Assembly (NCBI GenBank): GCA_016722375.1
Contig: JADKJG010000008.1
Span: 62,001-126,000, forward strand
Length of the DNA: 64,000 bases
Source of the DNA: Bacteroidota bacterium
Lineage (GTDB): Bacteria > Bacteroidota > Bacteroidia > Chitinophagales > LD1
Direction: 5' to 3'
Positions within the stretch are counted from its first letter, which is position 1; every line of letters starts with the position of its first letter. A model generated the notes under the pieces. The model was given only the letters and a program-made list of their open reading frames with translations. It was not told where the DNA came from and made no database searches. The position numbers and the translations under genes were made by a program. Of the stretch, positions 46,270 to 57,252 are shown piece after piece.

Positions 46270-47626
46270 ATGAGTGTGATTTGGGCCGTATATTACTAAT
46301 AGACGATGAAGAAAAACTTCGGGCCCTGCTGACACGCATTATCAGTTTGGAGGGCTTTGAGGTGGTGCAGGCGGCTGACTGCAAAGCGGCCTTAAAGAAG
46401 TTAGACCAAACTGACTTTGACATTGCCCTTTGCGATGTAAAGCCGCCTGACGGAAGCGGGGTTGAACTCTCCAAAAGAATAAAAGACAAGTTTCCGCACA
46501 TTGAGGTCATCTTACTGACCGCTTACGGCAACATTCCTGACGGCGTCCAAGCAATCAAAAACGGAGCATTTGACTACATTACAAAAGGAGACGACAACAA
46601 CAAAATAATTCCGCTATTGCATCGTGCTATGGATAAGGTAACTCTTGCCAAGCGTGTGCAACAGTTACAGAAACAAGTTGGCGACAAGTATTCATTTGAC
46701 AACATCATCGGGAAATCAAAACCAATTCGTGCAGCTATTGATTTAGCGCAAAAAGTTGCCGACACCGACACTACAGTTTTATTGTTGGGCGAAACAGGAC
46801 AGGCAAAGAAGTTTTTGCTCAAGCCATTCATAGCGCAAGCAGTAGGGCAAACAAGCCGTTTGTTGCTATCAACTGTTCTGCATTTAGCAAAGAACTTTTG
46901 GAAAGTGAAATGTTTGGACACAAAGCCGGAGCCTTTACCGGAGCAAACAAGGACAAAAAAGGTTTGTTTGAAGAAGCCAATACCGGAACTATTTTCTTGG
47001 ACGAAATCGGAGAAATGAGTTTAGAGTTACAGGCAAAGTTACTTCGGGTAATTGAAACAGGTGAATTTATAAAAGTAGGAGAAAGTAAAACGAGCAAAAC
47101 CAACGTCCGCATCATTGCTGCTACACATAGAGATCTGCAAAAAGAAATTTCAGACGGGCATTTTCGGCAGGATTTATTTTACCGCTTATCCGTATTTCAA
47201 ATCGAATTACCCTCACTTCGTGAAAGAGTAGCAGATATAGAACCTTTGGCTAAGCATTTTACAGCCTTCTTCTCGGCCAAAATCAATAAGAAAATAAAAT
47301 CGCTGTCTAGTGACTTTGTTGAGGCACTAAAACAACATCAGTGGAATGGAAACATTCGTGAACTGAAAAATGTAATTGAGCGGAGTGTGATTTTATCAAA
47401 CAATGATGAACTAACTTTTGAAAATTTACCTATTGAGCTACAAAGGGTTTGTTCCGTTTCAAAACACGGAAAGCAACTTTCCGCGTTTGATTTGGCAAGT
47501 GCCGAAAAACTTCATATTCAGAAGGTGCTGAACTACACCAGCGGAAACAAAACTGAAACTGCGCGGCTATTAAATATTGCCACAACTACCCTTTACCGCA
47601 AACTTGAGGAGTTTAAAATCAGTTAA
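46270..47626 (+). CDS. Sigma-54-dependent response regulator of the kdp locus (frameshifted)
   Basis: A receiver domain (RILLIDDEEKLRALLTRI; phospho-acceptor Asp in DIALCDVKPPDGSG; TAYGNIPDGVQAIKNGAFDY) is followed by an AAA+ sigma-54 activator with Walker A LLGETGTGKE (as corrected), the sigma-54 contact loop GHKAGAFTGANK, Walker B TGTIFLDEIGEMS, and a Fis-type HTH (ETARLLNIATTTLYRKLEEF). Two missing bases break it: an A near 46798 (GGAACAGG restored), and probably a T at 46280-46282, which would make the ATG at 46270 the start. It sits directly upstream of kdp, in place of a KdpE-type regulator. Confidence 0.82.
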
Positions 47627-47701
47627 AGCATAGCGTTTTGCTATGCCTCACCGTTTCATTTTGCAACGGCTTTCAATCCCACATTTTTCCTAAAATTCCT
47701 C

Positions 47702-47726
47702 AAACCCTTTGTCTGTAAAGGGTTTT
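47702..47726 (+). terminator. Terminator-like hairpin after the sigma-54 regulator
   Basis: AAACCCTTT pairs with AAAGGGTTT around GTCTGT, followed by a short T run. A second hairpin without a T tract (GCATAGC/GCTATGC, 47628-47646) lies just past the stop codon. Confidence 0.55.
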
Positions 47727-47744
47727 GCCTTCCAGAATGTGATA

Positions 47745-47760
47745 TGGAACGACTTTGGTA
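47745..47760 (+). promoter_or_regulatory. Candidate sigma-54 promoter of the kdp operon
   Basis: TGGAACGACTTTGGTA resembles TGGCACG-N4-TTGCW: the -24 GG is exact, while the -12 dinucleotide is GT instead of GC. It lies about 28 bases before the first kdp ORF and directly after a sigma-54 activator gene. The context is good but the -12 box is weak. Confidence 0.35.
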
Positions 47761-47787
47761 ATTCCTATTGCCAAAAAAGAAACAACC

Positions 47788-47871
47788 ATGACAACCGTAA
47801 TTCTTATCGCAGCCGGGCTTTTATGCTTCACGCTGTTTTACAAATCCATCAACTTCTTTGAAAAAATCTAA
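47788..47871 (+). CDS. 27-aa membrane peptide before KdpF
   Basis: A single hydrophobic helix (VILIAAGLLCFTLFYKS) with a short charged end. It is six bases from kdpF, in line with the operon. It could be a second KdpF-like peptide that steadies the pump; the sequence alone does not prove it is made. Confidence 0.5.
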   Translation: MTTVILIAAGLLCFTLFYKSINFFEKI

Positions 47872-47876
47872 ACAAC

Positions 47877-47954
47877 ATGACCGCACTATTCATCATCGCT
47901 ATTTTTCTTTTCGGCTACATGATTTATGTATTACTCAAACCGGAAAAATTCTAG
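47877..47954 (+). CDS. kdpF: KdpF small subunit, 25 aa
   Basis: The peptide is one hydrophobic helix ending YMIYVLLKPEKF, which matches the KdpF pattern (L-x-x-Y-L-x-Y-A-L-x-x-P-E-x-F). KdpF stabilises the KdpABC potassium pump in the membrane. It lies between two other tiny ORFs, three bases before the next. Confidence 0.82.
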   Translation: MTALFIIAIFLFGYMIYVLLKPEKF

Positions 47955-47957
47955 ACC

Positions 47958-48068
47958 ATGAATTGGGAAAAAGTAAAAGAGGCAGTAGTATTCATTCTCT
48001 CCATGCTATTCACATTGTCAATGCTCTATCTTGTTTACTGGAAGGCCAAAGTCTTATTTAAGTTCTAA
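47958..48068 (+). CDS. 36-aa membrane peptide between kdpF and kdpA
   Basis: One hydrophobic helix (AVVFILSMLFTLSMLYLVYW) between charged ends (MNWEKVKE and KAKVLFKF). It is separated from kdpF by 3 bases and from kdpA by 14. Not recognised beyond its position. It may be an extra small subunit of the pump or a regulator. Confidence 0.55.
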   Translation: MNWEKVKEAVVFILSMLFTLSMLYLVYWKAKVLFKF

Positions 48069-48082
48069 AAACAACAAACAAA

Positions 48083-49782
48083 ATGAATACTGAAATACTT
48101 GGAATAATCTTGATGTATGTCGCGGTAGTCTCTCTTGCCATTCCGCTTGGCAGATACATCGGTAAAGTTTTTACCGATGAAAAAACATGGCTGGATAAAA
48201 TTTTCAATCCGCTTGACCAACTCTTTTTAAACTGAGTGGTATTGACCCAACTAAAGAAATGAACTGGAAACAGCATTTGGTGGCATTGCTTATCATCAAT
48301 ACCTTTTGGTTTCTCATTTCCATGTTCACGCTTACTAATATGAGTTGGCTGCCGCTCAATCCTGACAGCAACCCATCCATGTCTGCCGACCTTGCTTTCA
48401 ATACTTCCGTGAGTTTCGTTACCAACACCAACTTGCAACACTATTCAGGCGAAAGCGGTTTATCTTATTTCGGTCAACTCATTTTAATGCTGTGGCAGTT
48501 CATTAGTGCTGGAACAGGCATTGCAATTTGTGCAGTAGTTTTTCTTGCCATGAAAGAGCGCACAGCTCAAACACTTGGCAACTTTTATTTCTTTTTTGTG
48601 AGAAGCTGCACACGCATTTTATTACCGCTTGCTTTTGTAGTGGCTTTGCTGCTTGTTTTTAACGGAACACCCATGACATTTGAAGGCAAAGACACGATAA
48701 CAACATTGCATGGCGACACCGTGCAGATAAGCCGAGGTCCCGTTGCTGCTTTTGTTGCGATTAAACATTTAGGAACAAATGGGGGTGGTTTTTTTGGTGC
48801 AAACTCTGCTCATCCTCTTGAGAATCCAAGCTACTTCACCAACATAGTTGAAATGGTTACACAAATGTTGATTCCTATAGCCATGATTTTTGCATTGGGT
48901 TTTGTTATCAAAAGACGAAAGCTCTCCTGGATGATTTTTGGAGTCATGAGTCTTGGGTTTATTCTGCTAACCATTCCAACTATTGTGTCAGAAATGGGAG
49001 GGAATCCGAAAATAGCTGAAATGGGAATAAGCCAGAACATGGGAAGTATGGAGGGAAAAGAAATCCGTTTCGGTTCTGCAGCTTCAGGATATTGGAGTAT
49101 TGCTACTACTGTAATATCAACTGGGAGTGTTAACTCCATGCACGATAGTTTTACGCCCTTAAGTGGAATGTTTCAAATGCTGGGAATGATGATAAATTCC
49201 TTTTATGGTGGTGTAGGTGTAGGAATGTTGAACTTCTACATCTTCATCATTCTGGCTGTTTTTATTAGTGGTTTAATGGTAGGCCGCACGCCGGAATTTT
49301 TAGGTAAAAAGATTGAAGCTAAAGAAATGAAAATTGCTATGATCATAGCCTTGCTTCATCCATTCCTGATTTTGACAGGAACAGCTCTATCGAGTTTTCT
49401 TTACACAAGCAACCCCGAAGCATTTTCCGGTTGGTTGGCAAATCCGGGCTTTCACGGTTTCAGCGAAGTGCTTTATGAGTTCAGTTCCTCATCAGCCAAC
49501 AACGGAAGCGGTTTTGAAGGATTGGGAGACAATACACCTTTCTGGAACATCGCTTGCGGATTGGTAATGCTCTTTGCACGTTACCTACCTATTATAGGCC
49601 CTGTTGCGATTGCGGGGAGTTTAGCATCTAAAAAGTTTATTCCTGAAGGCAACGGCACATTAAAAACAGATACTGCCACATTTGGCTTAATGGTTTTTGC
49701 AGTTATTGCCATTGTAGCAGCACTTTCATTTTTCCCTGCACTCACATTAGGACCGATTGCAGAATATTTCTCACTCTATTAA
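48083..49782 (+). CDS. kdpA: Potassium-transporting ATPase subunit KdpA (frameshifted)
   Basis: The start is the ATG at 48083 (NTEILGIILMYVAVVSLAIP). KdpA forms the K+ channel-like subunit with four pore loops, seen in SFVTNTNLQHYSGESGLSYF, HLGTNGGGFFGANSAHPLEN, and later SSSANNGSGFEGLG. One T is missing from the run 48224-48228; adding it gives LFFKLSGIDPTKEMNWKQHL and a full 566-residue protein. Without correction translation would stop after about 50 residues. Confidence 0.92.
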
Positions 49783-49794
49783 AACTTATAAGTC

Positions 49795-51809
49795 ATGACT
49801 AAGGCAAAAGTACATCCTTGTTTCAATCTCAACTGTTGGAAGAGGCACTCATACAATCGTTCATTAAACTGAACCCGAAAACCATGTTCAGCAATCCGGT
49901 CATGTTCACCGTTTGGATTGGCACTTTGGTAATGCTCATAGTTTCCCTTTGGACTATATCTGGTGCAATTGGACAAGGTTCATTTGCTTATAATTTTGTT
50001 GTCTTTATAGTGTTGCTGCTCACTTTGCTCTTCGCCAATTTTGCTGAAGCAATTGCTGAAGCAAGAGGAAAAGCACAGACCGATAGTTTGCGTAAAACAC
50101 GCGAAGAAACTCCTGCAAAACTGGAAAACGGCCAAACGGTTCCTTCTTCTCAGCTAAAAAAGGGCAACATCTTTATCTGCGAAGCAGGAGATACAGTTCC
50201 CACTGACGGAGAAATTATTGAAGGTATTGCAACTATTGATGAAAGTGCTATCACAGGCGAAAGTGCACCCGTTATTCGTGAAGAGGGGGGAGATAAAAGT
50301 TCTGTTACCGGAGGAACAAAAGTGTTGAGCGATAGAATTAAAGTAGTCGTTACCACACAACCCGGTGAAAGTTTCTTGGATAAAATGATTGCGCTGGTGG
50401 AAGGTGCAAGCCGTCAAAAAACACCGAACGAAATTGCACTTACTATTTTATTGGCAGGTTTCACATTGGTGTTCATCATCGTTTGCGTTACGCTCAAACC
50501 CTTTGCTGATTATGCCAACACCCCCATCACCATTGCTGCATTCATTTCACTTTTCGTTTGTTTAATTCCTACAACCATTGGCGGTTTACTTTCTGCTATT
50601 GGCATTGCAGGAATGGACAGGGCTTTACGAGCCAATGTAATTACCAAAAGCGGAAAGGCGGTGGAGACCGCAGGCGATATTGATGTGTTGTTGTTGGACA
50701 AAACGGGAACTATCACTATCGGCAATCGCAAAGCCACCAAATTTTATCCCGCTAATGGTATGGACGAAAAACAGTTCATCAAATCAGTCGTGCTCAGCTC
50801 CATGAGCGACAGCACACCCGAAGGGAAATCAATCATTGAATTAGCAGGTATAAATCCACTCAATTACAAGATTGAGAATGCACGCTTCATAAAATTCACG
50901 GCTGAAACAAGAAGTTCAGGTATTGATTTTGAAAACACTCGTATTCGTAAAGGGGCATCTGATGCAATCAGAAATTTGTGCGAAAAATCAGGAAGCAGTT
51001 TTCCAACCGAAACTGCCGAGCAGGTAAAACTGATTTCAAGCAATGGAGGAACTCCGCTTGTAGTTTCTGAAAACGAAAAGGTGATAGGTGTCATTGAATT
51101 GCAGGACATCATCAAGCCAGGCATCCAGGAACGCTTTGAGCGTCTTCGAAAAATGGGAATTAAAACTGTGATGGTAACAGGCGACAATCCGCTCACAGCA
51201 AAATATATAGCTGAAAAAGCGGGTGTGGATGATTTTATTGCCGAAGCAAAACCAGAGGATAAAATGAATTATATCCGCAAGGAACAATCAGAAGGAAGAT
51301 TGGTTGCCATGATGGGTGATGGAACAAACGATGCTCCGGCACTGGCGCAAGCTGACGTTGGTGTTGCAATGAACAGCGGAACACAGGCAGCTAAAGAAGC
51401 CGGCAACATGGTTGATTTGGATAATGACCCCACCAAACTGATTGAGGTGGTTGAAATTGGGAAACAACTTTTAATGACACGCGGCACACTCACCACTTTC
51501 AGTATTGCCAACGATGTGGCAAAATATTTTGCCATTGTTCCGGCGCTTTTTATCACATCAATTCCCGCTTTGCAAGGTTTGAACATTATGAAATTGCATA
51601 GTCCTGAAAGTGCCATTCTTTCGGCTGTAATTTTTAATGCCATCATTATCCCCTTGCTCATTCCGCTTGCGCTAAATGGCGTGACCTACAAACCTATTGG
51701 AGCCAGTGCGCTGCTGCGCAGAAATCTTCTCATCTATGGTTTGGGTGGCGTAATCGTTCCGTTCATCGGCATTAAACTCATTGACTTAGTTGTTTCTCTA
51801 TTCTTTTAA
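49795..51809 (+). CDS. kdpB: Potassium-transporting P-type ATPase subunit KdpB (frameshifted at the N-terminus)
   Basis: The true start is the ATG at 49795 (MTKAKVHP then LFQSQLLEEALIQSF); one C is missing at 49816-49817. The P-type ATPase core follows: TGES in DESAITGESAPVIREE, phosphorylation Asp in VLLLDKTGTITIGN, nucleotide site ARSSGIDFE-like TRSSGIDF, hinge MVTGDNPLTAKYIAEKAGVD and MMGDGTNDAPALAQADVGV. It hydrolyses ATP to drive K+ through KdpA at very low external potassium. Confidence 0.93.
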
Positions 51810-51821
51810 AACTCAAATAAT

Positions 51822-52382
51822 ATGAAATCAAATATTCTTCCGGCCATCAAACTCACACTGCTTTTATTAGTGTTCTTCTGTGGCATCTACACTTTAGTTA
51901 TTTACGGAATTTCGCAGTTCGCATCAAACAGCGGTAAAGGCGATATCGTTACCCACAATGGTAAAACCTATTATAGCAATATCGCGCAAAGTTTTACGGA
52001 CGATAACTATTTCTGGTCGCGTCCGTCGGCTGTTGCATACAATGCGGCGGGCAGTGGAGGAAGCAACAAAGGTCCTTCAAATCCTGATTACTTAGCCGAA
52101 GTGCAATCGCGCATTGACACTTTCCTCGTTCACAACCCCGGCATTGACAAATCAGAAATTCCAAGTGATTTAGTAACAGCCAGCGGTAGCGGACTAGACC
52201 CTCACATTTCTGTGCAAGCTGCTAAGGTGCAGGTTAAGCGCATTGCAAAAATTCGCGGCATTGCCGAAGCAAAAATTCAGGAACTCATTATTTTAAACAC
52301 CGAGAAGCCCTTGTTCGGTTTGTTCGGAACAGAACACATCAATGTTTTAAAACTCAACATCGCCTTAGACAATCTTAAATAA
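51822..52382 (+). CDS. kdpC: Potassium-transporting ATPase subunit KdpC, 186 aa
   Basis: An N-terminal membrane helix (AIKLTLLLLVFFCGIYTLVIYG) is followed by the periplasmic KdpC domain with SRPSAVAYNAAGSGGSNKGP, IPSDLVTASGSGLDPHISVQ and FGLFGTEHINVLKLNIAL. KdpC raises K+ affinity of the complex. It is 12 bases from kdpB and intact. Confidence 0.95.
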   Translation: MKSNILPAIKLTLLLLVFFCGIYTLVIYGISQFASNSGKGDIVTHNGKTYYSNIAQSFTDDNYFWSRPSAVAYNAAGSGGSNKGPSNPDYLAEVQSRIDTFLVHNPGIDKSEIPSDLVTASGSGLDPHISVQAAKVQVKRIAKIRGIAEAKIQELIILNTEKPLFGLFGTEHINVLKLNIALDNLK

Positions 52383-52390
52383 AGATCAAA

Positions 52391-53580
52391 ATGAAAGCTT
52401 CCATTAACTACAGTATTGCATTTTTAATCTTCTCCTTTCAGTTCTCAATTTCTAATTCACTTAACGCGCAAACAACTTTATCTGAAGCCGACAGGCAAGT
52501 CATTATTCAGCAGATAAAACAGGAAGTGTTAGACAGTTTGAAAAGCGAACCATCAAAACCTATTGGGCAAATTTCAAAAGCACTAACCATTTCCGGTTAC
52601 TTGAAACTTATTACAGTTATGATTTTGCAAACCCTGCAAATCATGTTCGTCAGCCTTTTGTTTATTCATTCAATAGACACAATGAATTCAATTTGAATTT
52701 GGGGTACATCAAACTAGCTTTTGCGACGGAGAATATTCGTGCCAACATTGCACTTATGGCGGGGGTATACAGCAACGACAATCTTTCGGCAGAACCTGGA
52801 GTATTGAAAAATGTTTTTGAAGCTAACACAGGGGTCAAGATTTTAAAAAAGAAAAACCTTTGGATTGATGCGGGAATTTTTGTTTCTCACATTGGCTTTG
52901 AAAGTGCAATCGGTAAAGATTGTTGGAATTTAACCCGCAGCATCTTAGCCGACAATTCTCCTTACTATGAAACAGGGGTAAAAATTTCTTACACCACCGA
53001 CAACGGCAAATGGTTTGTAAGTGGACTAATTCTGAACGGTTGGCAGCGCATTTACCGCAGAGACGGAAATAATTTTCCCGCCTTCGGTCATCAACTCACT
53101 TTCAAACCCAATTCAAAAATCACCCTCAACAGCAGTTCATTTGTCGGCAGCGATATGCCCGACAGCACAAGACAAATGCGCTACTTCCACAATCTGTATG
53201 GACAATTCCAGTTGCACGAAAAATTCGGGATAATTGTTGGCTTTGACATTGGCGCGCAACAGCAATCAAAAAACAGCAGCACTTACAACACTTGGTATTC
53301 GCCTGTTTTAATTCTTAAAGTAAGCCCCACCGATAAATTCAGCATTGCCGCAAGAGGCGAATATTACAGCGATGCAAATGGAGTAATTATTGCAACCGGA
53401 ACTCCCAACAATTTTCAGACCTTTGGATATTCATTAAACTTTGATTATCTCATTCATAATAATGTTTTGTGGCGTGTGGAGGGAAGGGGATTTTCAAGCA
53501 AAGACAAAATTTTTATGCTGAACGATAAACCCAACAAAAACAATTATTTCTTAACCACTTCACTTGCCGTTTCATTCTGA
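52391..53580 (+). CDS. Porin-like outer-membrane beta-barrel of the kdp operon (frameshifted)
   Basis: A signal peptide (IAFLIFSFQFSISNSLNA) precedes a short coiled region and a beta-barrel of alternating strands ending NYFLTTSLAVSF. Near 52600 one G is missing; restoring it gives SGYLETYYSYDFANPANHVR, which joins the second frame (NLNLGYIKLAFATENIRANI). Proteins of this kind follow kdpC in many Bacteroidota and probably let K+ cross the outer membrane, though this is inferred from position. Its stop touches the start of the sensor gene. Confidence 0.75.
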
Positions 53581-54704
53581 TGGAAGAAACAAGAAAGTCT
53601 GCTGAAGAATTTCTCAACCTGATTAAAAAGTCAAGACGCGGAAAGTTCAAAATCTATATCGGCATGAGTGCTGGTGTGGGAAAAACATTTCGCATGTTGC
53701 AAGAAGCTCATACACTTCTCAAAACTGGTATTGATGTAAAAATCGGTTACATAGAAACTCATTACCGGAAAGAAACGCATGATTTGTTGGAAGGGCTTTC
53801 GGTTATTCCACGCAGGAAACTTTTTTACAAAGGCAAAGAGTTAGAGGAATTAGATGTGCAAGCGGTTATTTCGCTTCGCCCTGAAGTGGTGATTGTTGAC
53901 GAGTTGGCACACACCAATATTCAGGGAAGTAAAAACGAAAAGCGTTGGCAGGATGTACTGGAGATTTTGGAAGCAGGAATAAATGTTATCAGTGCTATAA
54001 ACATTCAGCACATTGAAAGTTTGAATGAAGAAGTAAAAGCTATCACAGGTGTTGAAGTGGCAGAACGAATTCCTGATAAAGTTCTGGCTCTTGCCGATGA
54101 AGTGGTAAACATTGACCTCACTGCCGATGAATTGATTGTTCGTTTAAAAGAAGGGAAAATTTATCAGGCCGAAAAAATTCAGGCGGCATTAAATAACTTC
54201 TTCAAACCAGAACACATTTTGCAGTTGCGCGAACTCGCATTGAAAGAAGTGGCATCGCAGGTAGAGCGCAAAGTGGATATTGAAGTGCCGAAAAATATTG
54301 CTCATCGCCATGAGAAGTTTTTGGCTTGTATTAGCAGCAACGAGAAGACCGCAAAGAATGTAATCCACAAGACCTCTAGGTTAGCCAGTTACTACAACGC
54401 ACAATGGTTTGTGCTGTATGTTCAAATTCCAGCAGAGGACACCGCGAAAATTCCTTTGGACAAGCAACGACATCTCATCAACAATTTTAAACTTGCTACT
54501 GAGTTAGGCGGGCAAGTAATTCGGGTGCAAGAGAAGAATATTCCGTTTGCCATGATCGAACAGGCGAAGAAACACAACATCACTACCATTTGTATTGGTA
54601 AGCCGCATTTGAATTTGTTTAAAATAATTTTGGCTACAAATATTTTTAATGAGTTGCTGAATAATTTGTCAGCATCTGATATTGATCTTGTAATTCTATC
54701 GTAA
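53580..54704 (+). CDS. Stand-alone KdpD sensor domain with USP-like domain, 374 aa
   Basis: The N-terminal KdpD domain is clear: Walker A IGMSAGVGKTFRMLQEA, IGYIETHYRKETHDLLEGL, and VVIVDELAHTNIQGSKNEKR, then the ending INIQHIESLNEEV. A universal-stress-like domain follows (FLACISSNEKTAKNVIHKTS, FAMIEQAKKHNITTICIGKP). The four helices and kinase half of E. coli KdpD are absent, so this part senses but cannot signal alone. The separate kinase that follows 1 base later probably supplies that function. Confidence 0.9.
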   Translation: MEETRKSAEEFLNLIKKSRRGKFKIYIGMSAGVGKTFRMLQEAHTLLKTGIDVKIGYIETHYRKETHDLLEGLSVIPRRKLFYKGKELEELDVQAVISLRPEVVIVDELAHTNIQGSKNEKRWQDVLEILEAGINVISAINIQHIESLNEEVKAITGVEVAERIPDKVLALADEVVNIDLTADELIVRLKEGKIYQAEKIQAALNNFFKPEHILQLRELALKEVASQVERKVDIEVPKNIAHRHEKFLACISSNEKTAKNVIHKTSRLASYYNAQWFVLYVQIPAEDTAKIPLDKQRHLINNFKLATELGGQVIRVQEKNIPFAMIEQAKKHNITTICIGKPHLNLFKIILATNIFNELLNNLSASDIDLVILS

Positions 54705-54705
54705 T

Positions 54706-56442
54706 ATGAAAATCAAAACAAAACTAACTCTCTGGGTCAGCTTTCTTTTTTTGCTGATAGTAATTCTGATTGCTGCAGGTCTAAAATACACTAATCAGAT
54801 TTCAAATGAAACACAGAACATCTTAGTCGACAACTACAACACCATTGATGATTCGCGCAAAATGCTCATTGCGTTGGATATGGTTGTTGTCTCCTATACG
54901 GCTATTGACACCTTTCAGCATAATCTTACCAATCAGCAAAACAATATCACCGAAAAGGGCGAGGAACAACTCACTGCCAAGCTCACACTTGATTTTGAAA
55001 AGTTGAAAGCCAATCGCCACGACAGTTCGGTGTATGTAAGCATCCGAAGCGACCTTGCCGATATAATGCTACTGAATATGCAAGCCATTCAACGCAAAAG
55101 CGAAATTGCAAAGCAGACTGCCCGAACCGCAACCATTATGATTTCCTTAATCGGAACGTTTTGTTTTCTACTTGCTTTTTCACTGCTCTTAAACCTGCCA
55201 TCAAATATTGCCAATCCTATTAAAGAACTTACTGAAAGTGTTAGAGAAATCGCTGCAAAAAACTATGCGCAGCGTGTGCATTTTGAACAGCACAATGAAT
55301 TTGGAGAGTTAGCACAATCATTTAATGTCATGGCAGAAAAACTACAGGAATACAACAACAGCAATCTTGCCAAATTGATGCAGGAGAAAAGGAGAATTGA
55401 AGCGCTCATCAACAATATGCACGACCCGGTAATTGGGTTGGACGAGAACCGGAAAATACTGTTCATAAATGATGAAGCGTTGAGAATATCAGGGCTTAAA
55501 CTGGATGATGTAGTAGGAAAGCCCGCAGAGGAAATTGCAGTGTATAATGATTTAATCCGTTCATTAATTAGAGATGTGCTTAAACCAAATGGCAACGGAA
55601 ATAAGCAGCAACGGCTGCTAAAAATATTTGCTGACAATAAAGAGAGTTTCTTTGAAGAAGAGATCATTCCTATTTCAATTATTCCCACAGCCGAAAAACA
55701 ATCCAGACATATTGGCGATGTTATCATTCTTCAAAACATTACACCATTCAAGGAGCTGGATTTTGCCAAAACAAATTTTATAGCCACCGTTTCACACGAA
55801 CTCAAGACACCTATCTCCTCTATTCTTATGAGTTTAGCTCTTTTGGAGAATGAAAAAGTAGGCACGGTCAATTCAGAACAGAAGCAACTAATTCAAAGTG
55901 TAAAGGAGGATAGTGAGCGGTTATTAAAAATTACGGGTGAACTGTTGAACATGACACAGGTTGAAACAGGAAAAATATAATTGAGTTTGCAGCCCACTCC
56001 ACCCAAGGAAATCATTCACTATGCTTTGGAAGCTGTAAAAGTTCAGGCAGAACAAAAGAATATTTCCATTGAAACTAATTGTCCCGAAAACATTCCGAAT
56101 GTAAATGCAGACTGTGAGAAAACCGCTTGGGTACTTACCAATCTTTTGTCAAATGCTGTGCACTATTCTTACGAAAATTCAAATGTGTTGATTACGGTAA
56201 AAGAAGTTGAAAACAAAATTCAGATTTTGGTAAGGGACTTCGGTAAAGGTATTGACCAGAAATATCAGCATAAAGTTTTTGACCGCTATTTCCAAATTCC
56301 CGGGAGCAGCAAATCAGGAACGGGGCTTGGGCTTGCCATTAGCAAGGAATTTATTGAAGCCCAAGCAGGAGAGATTTTTCTACAAAGCGAGGTGGGAAAG
56401 GGCAGTGTTTTCTCAATTGCATTAAACAAATCACCGGCATGA
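54706..56442 (+). CDS. Membrane histidine kinase paired with the KdpD sensor (in-frame stop)
   Basis: Two membrane helices frame a periplasmic four-helix-type sensor (LWVSFLFLLIVILIAAG; IMISLIGTFCFLLAFSLLLN). A HAMP domain, a PAS domain (IEALINNMHDPVIGLDENRK) and the HisKA box (FIATVSHELKTPISSILMSL, phosphorylated His) follow. The catalytic ATPase half lies after an in-frame TAA at 55978-55980: N box WVLTNLLSNAVHYSYE, G boxes VRDFGKGID and GTGLGLAISKEFI. A single change (CAA to TAA) explains the stop. Either it is a base error or the kinase is truncated before its ATPase domain. Confidence 0.85.
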
Positions 56443-56463
56443 TACTTTTCGGGGTTTAATACA

Positions 56464-56727
56464 TTAAATCTGATACAGAATACGGGCTACAACCTTCCTC
56501 ATTCCCGGCTCCATTATATATGAGATATTCTCTGCTATTGAACCGAGTCTGTTCACTAAACTTTGACTTGTTTTTCCGGCTGGTTTGTCTCTCCCCGCAA
56601 TAAACCAGACTATTTTTACGGCAGACTTGCCTATTTCTGCGCCAGAATGAGTCTGGATATTTGCCGAAAACATACAAATTAGCAGAAAAACATGAAGAAA
56701 TAGTATATTGTAACTATTTATCATCAT
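56464..56727 (-). CDS. Element-borne heptad-repeat ORF, short version, 87 aa (hypothetical)
   Basis: Copy C keeps the leader (FLHVFLLICMFSANIQT) and the end (KIVWFIAGRDKPAGKT) found in copy B, but with only two heptads between. It reads on into SIAENISYIMEPGMRKVVAR, a stretch that copy B also encodes past its stop. Whether it is translated is unknown. Confidence 0.3.
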   Translation of the reverse strand: MMINSYNILFLHVFLLICMFSANIQTHSGAEIGKSAVKIVWFIAGRDKPAGKTSQSLVNRLGSIAENISYIMEPGMRKVVARILYQI

Positions 56728-57131
56728 GGTTGGTTTAAAATCTTAAATATATTAAATACATTATACATCAGTCGCTTATCTATCATAGATGTTTGGTATA
56801 AGATAGAGGACCTGCTATTTTTGATCGAATTAAAACACCCCGAGAGTGATTTGCTTGGGGACTCGATAGCTAGAATCAGCGGCGATAAATACACGTGTTA
56901 GCAGTAAGAAGATTGGAGAAATAAACAGCCCATTTGGTGATTTTGAAATTTAGCAAATAAAAAATGGAGAGAAAAGTGAAGCGACAGAGTTTTTGGCTAA
57001 AACCTTCACTTTATATCCTGAAATCTTAAGAGATTCATGCGATAAAGTTGTGTTTATAAACAAGTTACAAGTAACCTTAAAAGACAGGTAGTGCTAAAAA
57101 TGAACAGACGGGAAAACGACATAAAAACCGA
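56480..57131. repeat. Dispersed repeat element, copy C, with a 2-unit array
   Basis: Its left box matches copy B at about 90%. The array is only two 21-base units (56608-56649); unit 1 matches unit 1 of copy B and the second matches unit 12 of copy A, so exactly ten units seem to have been lost. Right of it the shared stretch includes TATCTATCATAGATGTTTGG and the promoter-like pair TTTG (56792-56795)/TATTTTTG (56816-56823), again 20 bases apart. About 200 extra bases follow before the last shared stretch (57088-57131). It lies just upstream of the metal efflux locus. Confidence 0.88.
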
Positions 57132-57252
57132 CGCGCATAGGGACATTCGGGATTTAATCAGGCAAATAAACCAAGCCATAACAATCTATAAAAAGAGCCA
57201 ATTTCTCCTCCAGCAATAAACATTGGGTTGGTTGAAATCGTATCTTTAGGCT

